Below, one piece after another: positions 53,784 through 57,388 of a stretch of 57,388 bases of DNA. This DNA is from Candidatus Poribacteria bacterium (GTDB lineage Bacteria > Poribacteria > WGA-4E > UBA9662). The stretch is taken from the NCBI GenBank assembly GCA_030748495.1, contig JASMLX010000029.1:1-57388 (forward strand), read 5' to 3'. Position 1 is the stretch's first letter; each line of letters begins with the position of its first letter. Under the pieces are notes generated by a model. It saw only the letters and a program-made list of their open reading frames with translations. It did not search any database and had not been told where the DNA came from. A program made the translations under genes and the position numbers.

Positions 53784-54584
53784 ATGTCAAATAGACCCAA
53801 AAGAGTTTTTGTAATTGGAATTGATGGTGCCATGGGGCCAGCCGTCAAGTTAGCTAAGACCCCTAATATCGATGCCGTAATTGAGCATGGTGTTTTCACC
53901 TATTTTGCGCAAGCCGTAGTGCCAAGTGCCAGTTTCCAGAATTGGGGCGCATTGTTGCATGGAGTCGAAGCTACTAGCCACCAAATCAGCGATGCCAACC
54001 CGATCCAGGAGGAGGTTCCTTTTCCCTCCTTTCTGAAAATTTTACAACAGGCGCAACCCAACCGAACCTGCGCGGCCTTCAGTTGTTGGAATCCGATTAA
54101 TCAATATATCATCGAACAATCTATCGATTGCCATCGGGTTTCTCAACCCGATTCAGAACTGGTTCAAACAGCCGCCAGCTATATTCGGCAATCGCCACCT
54201 GATCTGTTTTTCATGCAACTGGATGATATTGATGCAGCCGGACATCGGGAAGGTTACGGCAGTGAAAAATATCTGCAACAAATCGAAAAAACCGACGGCG
54301 AGGTCGGTGTGGTAATACAGGCCATCCAAGATGCTGATGTCTACTCAGAAAGCCTGATTTTGATCATTTCAGACCATGGTGGATTTGGTACGGGGCACGG
54401 TGGCAATGAACCCGAATGTTTGGAAATTTTTTGGAGTATTCGTGGGCCAAGTATCGCCCGGGGTATAGAACTAGATCAACCGATCTCAATCAAGGATACA
54501 GCCTCTATCATCTTACACGCCTTCGACACTCCTATACCTAAAGGTTACGAAGGACAGATTTCCGCTCGCGTTTTTGAAAATTAG
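53784..54584 (+). CDS. Alkaline-phosphatase-superfamily phosphodiesterase
   Basis: The 266-residue protein has the metal and active-site framework of type I phosphodiesterases / nucleotide pyrophosphatases. VFVIGIDGAMGPAV comes first, then VVPSASFQNWGALLHG with the nucleophile in the SxS/N region, then FMQLDDIDAAGHREGYGSEK, and LIIISDHGGFGTGHGG-like ILIISDHGGFGTGHGGNEPE. Asp, His and Asp-His metal ligands are visible. It has no signal peptide. Natural substrates are phospho-diesters or nucleotides. It is 25 bases before the PhyH-HEAT gene, and both likely share a transcript. Confidence 0.85.
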   Translation: MSNRPKRVFVIGIDGAMGPAVKLAKTPNIDAVIEHGVFTYFAQAVVPSASFQNWGALLHGVEATSHQISDANPIQEEVPFPSFLKILQQAQPNRTCAAFSCWNPINQYIIEQSIDCHRVSQPDSELVQTAASYIRQSPPDLFFMQLDDIDAAGHREGYGSEKYLQQIEKTDGEVGVVIQAIQDADVYSESLILIISDHGGFGTGHGGNEPECLEIFWSIRGPSIARGIELDQPISIKDTASIILHAFDTPIPKGYEGQISARVFEN

Positions 54585-54609
54585 CGCTAGATTAGTTTAG
54601 GAGGCAACA

Positions 54610-55965
54610 GTGAGCCAGCAACCCATCTTATTGACTGACACTCAACTACAGTCTTATGTCCAGAACGGATATATCATCTTAAAAAGCAGTCGCCCTGCTG
54701 AGTTGCACCAACAAATCCTCGATAAAATGGAAGCCGTCTTTGAAAAGGAGGGCAATCCAGGTAATAACATGGTGCCGCGAATCCCTGAAATCCAAGAGAT
54801 TTTTACTGATCCGGTGATTCATGGCGCACTAACCAGTATCAACGGTCCCAATTACTACGCCCATCCACATCGGCACCCTCATCTCAATAGGCCTGGCAGT
54901 AGTGGACAGAATCTACATAAAGACTCCTGGGGTAAACTGAGACATCATACGCGTTGGACAATGACCTTTTACTATCCGCAAGATACGCCGGTTGAAATTG
55001 GTCCAACAGGTGTAACACCCGGTAGCCACTATCTGAACACAGGTCCAGGTGAGGTAGATGAAGTCCCGTTGCACGGCGCAGCCGGTACAGTTGTGATTGT
55101 TCACTACGATCTCTGGCATCGAGCCACGCCTAACCAATCTGACCACAAGCGGTACATGCTCAAGTTTCTCTTTACCCGAATGGAGGAACCACAACCGTCC
55201 TCGTGGGATCAGACAACCTCTCCTGGATCCAGGAAAACTTGGGATACTGACGATCCATTGTATAGTGCTATGTGGCGATGGCATACGGCCAAGGATCCAC
55301 AGTCACCTCGAAAAACAAACGGAGATGGCATCTCAATTCAGGATCTACACCATCAAGATGAAGCTCAGGCCATTCGGGCGGCCTATCAATTGAGTGAAAT
55401 GGGGCAATCTGCGATTCCAGATCTCCTTTCCGCTGTCAGGGATCCTGATGGAATTGCTCGCCAAAATGCCACTTACGGTCTAGCCGCAATGGGAGAGGCT
55501 GCTGTTGATCCGGTCGTAGAACTAATAGCCCATGAGGATCCAGCAGTTCGGATCTCTGGAATCGAAACCCTCGGTGACCTGGGGCTAGACGCTACCGATG
55601 CGCTAGATCAACTGATTAAGACGGCCGGTGACAATAATCCTGCTATCCGGCGTGCGAGTACAGATGCTCTAGGCTTAGTTGGACAGTGTTCGACAACTGC
55701 GGCTTCAGCCTTGGCCGAGAACCTAAAAGATGATGATGTGTGGGTCAAACGAAATACCTCGCTGGCACTGGCCAGGTTAGGTGAATTGGCGGAGCCTGTG
55801 ACGCCGAGTCTAATTACTGCGCTGAAAGACGAAAACCGGTATGTACGGGCTAATTCGTTGGAGGCTTTAAGGCGAATCGGTACCTCCGCATCGGAAACCG
55901 CTATGTTCAACTTCTTGCTAACCTCGCGCTGGTGTCCATTAACCACCCGGGATAGTACCTTTTAA
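54610..55965 (+). CDS. Phytanoyl-CoA dioxygenase with C-terminal HEAT repeats
   Basis: Residues 1-215 are a PhyH-type Fe(II)/2-oxoglutarate dioxygenase: YVQNGYIILKSS, then NLHKDSWG (Fe ligands His103 and Asp105), PVEIGPTGVTPGSHYLNTG and VIVHYDLWHRATPN (third ligand His170). Residues ~255-440 are HEAT-like repeats (EAQAIRAAYQLSEMGQSAIP, DEDPAVRISGIETLGDLGLD-type). The end MTSRWCPLTT-like LTSRWCPLTTRDSTF is the usual end of this poribacterial group. The enzyme hydroxylates an unknown small molecule; HEAT repeats could hold a partner. GTG 54610 has GGAGG just before it. The domain fusion is unusual outside this phylum. Confidence 0.86.
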   Translation: MSQQPILLTDTQLQSYVQNGYIILKSSRPAELHQQILDKMEAVFEKEGNPGNNMVPRIPEIQEIFTDPVIHGALTSINGPNYYAHPHRHPHLNRPGSSGQNLHKDSWGKLRHHTRWTMTFYYPQDTPVEIGPTGVTPGSHYLNTGPGEVDEVPLHGAAGTVVIVHYDLWHRATPNQSDHKRYMLKFLFTRMEEPQPSSWDQTTSPGSRKTWDTDDPLYSAMWRWHTAKDPQSPRKTNGDGISIQDLHHQDEAQAIRAAYQLSEMGQSAIPDLLSAVRDPDGIARQNATYGLAAMGEAAVDPVVELIAHEDPAVRISGIETLGDLGLDATDALDQLIKTAGDNNPAIRRASTDALGLVGQCSTTAASALAENLKDDDVWVKRNTSLALARLGELAEPVTPSLITALKDENRYVRANSLEALRRIGTSASETAMFNFLLTSRWCPLTTRDSTF

Positions 55966-56746
55966 AAATTGGTTTCAGCGGTAGTAAATCCATTTGGTCG
56001 ACTACCTGCTCCTGAAGAACGAAATTCGACTTTCACCGGTTCTACTAGAGGTAAGAAGAGATGGCGAATCTTGGGTAACGATTCACCATCCCTCCGATTA
56101 TACTACCTAGCGTAACCTCTTGAGATAACCCATGGAACTAATCCTTCTTGGTTGAAGTTGGTCTTTACCAACCGATTTTCACCTCTGCCTTGGAGAAATA
56201 TTTGGTGTAACGGCTTCCAACTGGACAGCTGCCGTGCAATATTATCTTTTGCGGAACTAGTCGTCGATACGCTGCCCCAAATGCAGAGCGCTAAAGGTCT
56301 GATTGACGGCTCAATATCTAGCCTCGTCAGAATATGAGCACGGAGTTGTTTTGCCATTTCATCGGTCGGATGGCATTTGCTAAACATCAACAATAACCGG
56401 TGGTAAACGCCATCTCCTCGTATCGGTAGAAGTATTAATTGTCCATCGAATTCAGCCTCGCTGGAACCCCTACTGCCAATTGCACCTCTTTTTCACCTCA
56501 CAGTTCATCTCTAACCTAAAGTTGTGTAACACCATCATAGTTGATTCAAACGATGTTACAAACTATCTCACCACTTCACCTACTTAGGGCTCCCTCGGAA
56601 TCCAGCAACTTCATTTCTCCATACACACTATTTCATATGTTTACGTAGAGGTTGTCCAATTAGCGCTCGACTGTGGGGTCGACTCGAGCGATCGGCAGGC
56701 GCTAGCAGTAGTTAGTCCGGCAGATGGAGCAAGCCATGGATAGAGC
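55966..56746. other. Decayed non-coding stretch
   Basis: No gene can be supported. A minus-strand frame (56103-56393, 96 codons) has a mixed composition and no family resemblance. The region is full of stops on the plus strand. Confidence 0.4.
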
Positions 56747-56878
56747 AGAACGGGCACAGATCTGGCGGCCACAGCTAGCGTGGTTAGAAAGGTGGAAGAG
56801 CGGTGTTGAGCAGTGGGGATGGGTGGATACCTGAGCAAACCACCCCAGGCTACTCAACTGGCAGCTCAGATTGGAGAA
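56747..56878 (+). pseudogene. End of a response-regulator receiver domain, broken
   Basis: The plus-strand frame reads RTGTDLAATASVVRKVEERC, then TGA, then AVGMGGYLSKPPQATQLAAQ. This is the last third of a receiver domain of hybrid kinases (usually TGxHIPIVALTA, then ERCLAAGMDGYLSKPI with the conserved Lys). The CTG for Leu has become TGA, and several residues have changed. Only this remnant is left. Confidence 0.6.
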
Positions 56879-57024
56879 CCAATTCCCGACCTTCCGGTTG
56901 GAATCGGTCTGTAGGAGCTTAAGAATTAAGGGATGATCTAGCTACACATCAGTTGGAATGAAAAAGCAAGTTGGACATCAAAGCGGATAAAATACTTCTC
57001 CTATCAAAGCCTAATTCGGAGGAA

Positions 57025-57388
57025 ATGATGCCAAATAACCTTCAACCGTATCACAAAATGAAGCTACAACTTAGCCAATGGTTGCCGCTAGAACGTCGCA
57101 CCCGGATTCGAAATATGGCCCTGTTCTTGACCGGTCTCTATTTAAGTGGTAAACCCCATCTGTCCAAGATCGTTCCTACTTGGCCGCGGCGAGGGAAATT
57201 ACCCAGTCTGACCAACCGTTTGTGGCGATTTTTGAACCATCCTAAGCTAGAGGCAGGAAGTTGGTACGCGCCGCTAGCGGGGGAGATTGTCAAACGACTG
57301 CCGACCGGTGCTATTACCTTGGTAATCGACAGCACTAAAGTCGGTTTTGACCACCGCTGGTTGTCGATTGGGGTGACCTTCAAAAAAC
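57025..57388 (+). CDS. IS4-like DDE transposase, N-terminal part, cut by window edge
   Basis: ATG 57025, behind a perfect GGAGG (57019-57023 region), opens a frame with no stop to the window end: MMPNNLQPYHKMKLQLSQWL, then RNMALFLTGLYLSGKPHLSK, LTNRLWRFLNHPKLEAG and LVIDSTKVGFDHRWLSI. The Asp of VIDSTK is the expected first DDE residue of IS4-type transposases. The reading frame seems intact so far, unlike the other elements in this window, so it may be the only live one. Confidence 0.75.
   Translation, partial: MMPNNLQPYHKMKLQLSQWLPLERRTRIRNMALFLTGLYLSGKPHLSKIVPTWPRRGKLPSLTNRLWRFLNHPKLEAGSWYAPLAGEIVKRLPTGAITLVIDSTKVGFDHRWLSIGVTFKK

Noticed and set aside
56103..56393. 96-codon minus-strand frame in the last decayed stretch
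   Set aside because: No family resemblance, no ribosome binding site, and surrounding sequence is full of stops.
1..57388. CRISPR arrays, tRNA or rRNA genes
   Set aside because: No regularly spaced short repeats and no cloverleaf or rRNA sequence were recognised on reading both strands. A dedicated scan could still find a degenerate tRNA.

Overview
The window most resembles a member of the candidate phylum Poribacteria (sponge-associated) or a close relative. This rests on family content, not on a marker gene. One protein carries the poribacterial-style C-terminal sorting domain built around NYPNPFNPETWIPYQLA. Phytanoyl-CoA dioxygenase genes are present, one fused to HEAT repeats. There are CRTAC1/FG-GAP, PQQ-propeller, sulfatase, SASA esterase, DUF6807 and several UroD-family methyltransferase genes. 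Base composition is moderate and looks below 50 % G+C. No rRNA, tRNA or CRISPR array was seen.

Layout. 1-11.5 kb is a decayed segment. It holds an IS30 remnant, a sulfatase tail, an intact ECF sigma factor and a second one broken by an amber codon. A PQQ propeller gene and a pilus/secretion-like gene are broken by single-base homopolymer contractions. Then come an orphan ubiC, a GH30 remnant, one intact glycosyltransferase, and IS630 and IS5 remnants. 11.5-15.2 kb holds intact genes: hflX, a small membrane protein, an ABC ATPase and a PEP-hydrolase-family protein. 15.2-24.2 kb is one co-directional surface/signalling operon with a good promoter at 15180: a secreted lectin-like protein, a dockerin-bearing propeller, a cohesin lipoprotein, a beta-helix lipoprotein, a caspase-like/PEGA/TPR membrane protein and a diadenylate-cyclase-fold protein. 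The cohesin and dockerin could pair on the cell surface. The last two genes overlap and look translationally coupled.

24.9-32 kb is a patchwork: a SASA esterase with a small membrane protein, a UroD-family gene, an IS630 wreck next to a dioxygenase wreck, and a DUF6807 gene behind a promoter-terminator leader. 32.1-39.5 kb (minus strand) is a one-carbon operon: UroD-like protein, a fused MTHFR / MetV-like Cys domain / pterin-dependent methyltransferase, formate-THF ligase, DUF1638 protein, and a second UroD-like protein. Together they could move methyl groups between a corrinoid and folate and carry them to formate. The corrinoid protein itself and FolD are not in the window.

40.2-48.4 kb (minus strand) holds a flavin-dependent halogenase-like enzyme, a floA-VOC deletion scar, an envelope operon (VanZ, membrane protein, FN3 lipoprotein, beta-barrel protein), an orphan histidine kinase and a CRTAC1 protein. 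48.6-56 kb holds an OmpA-type lipoprotein with a clear terminator, two CcmI-neighbourhood-like proteins, an SDR, maf, a coiled-coil membrane protein, a phosphodiesterase-superfamily enzyme and the PhyH-HEAT fusion. The last 1.4 kb is decayed (response-regulator remnant) and ends inside an IS4-like transposase.
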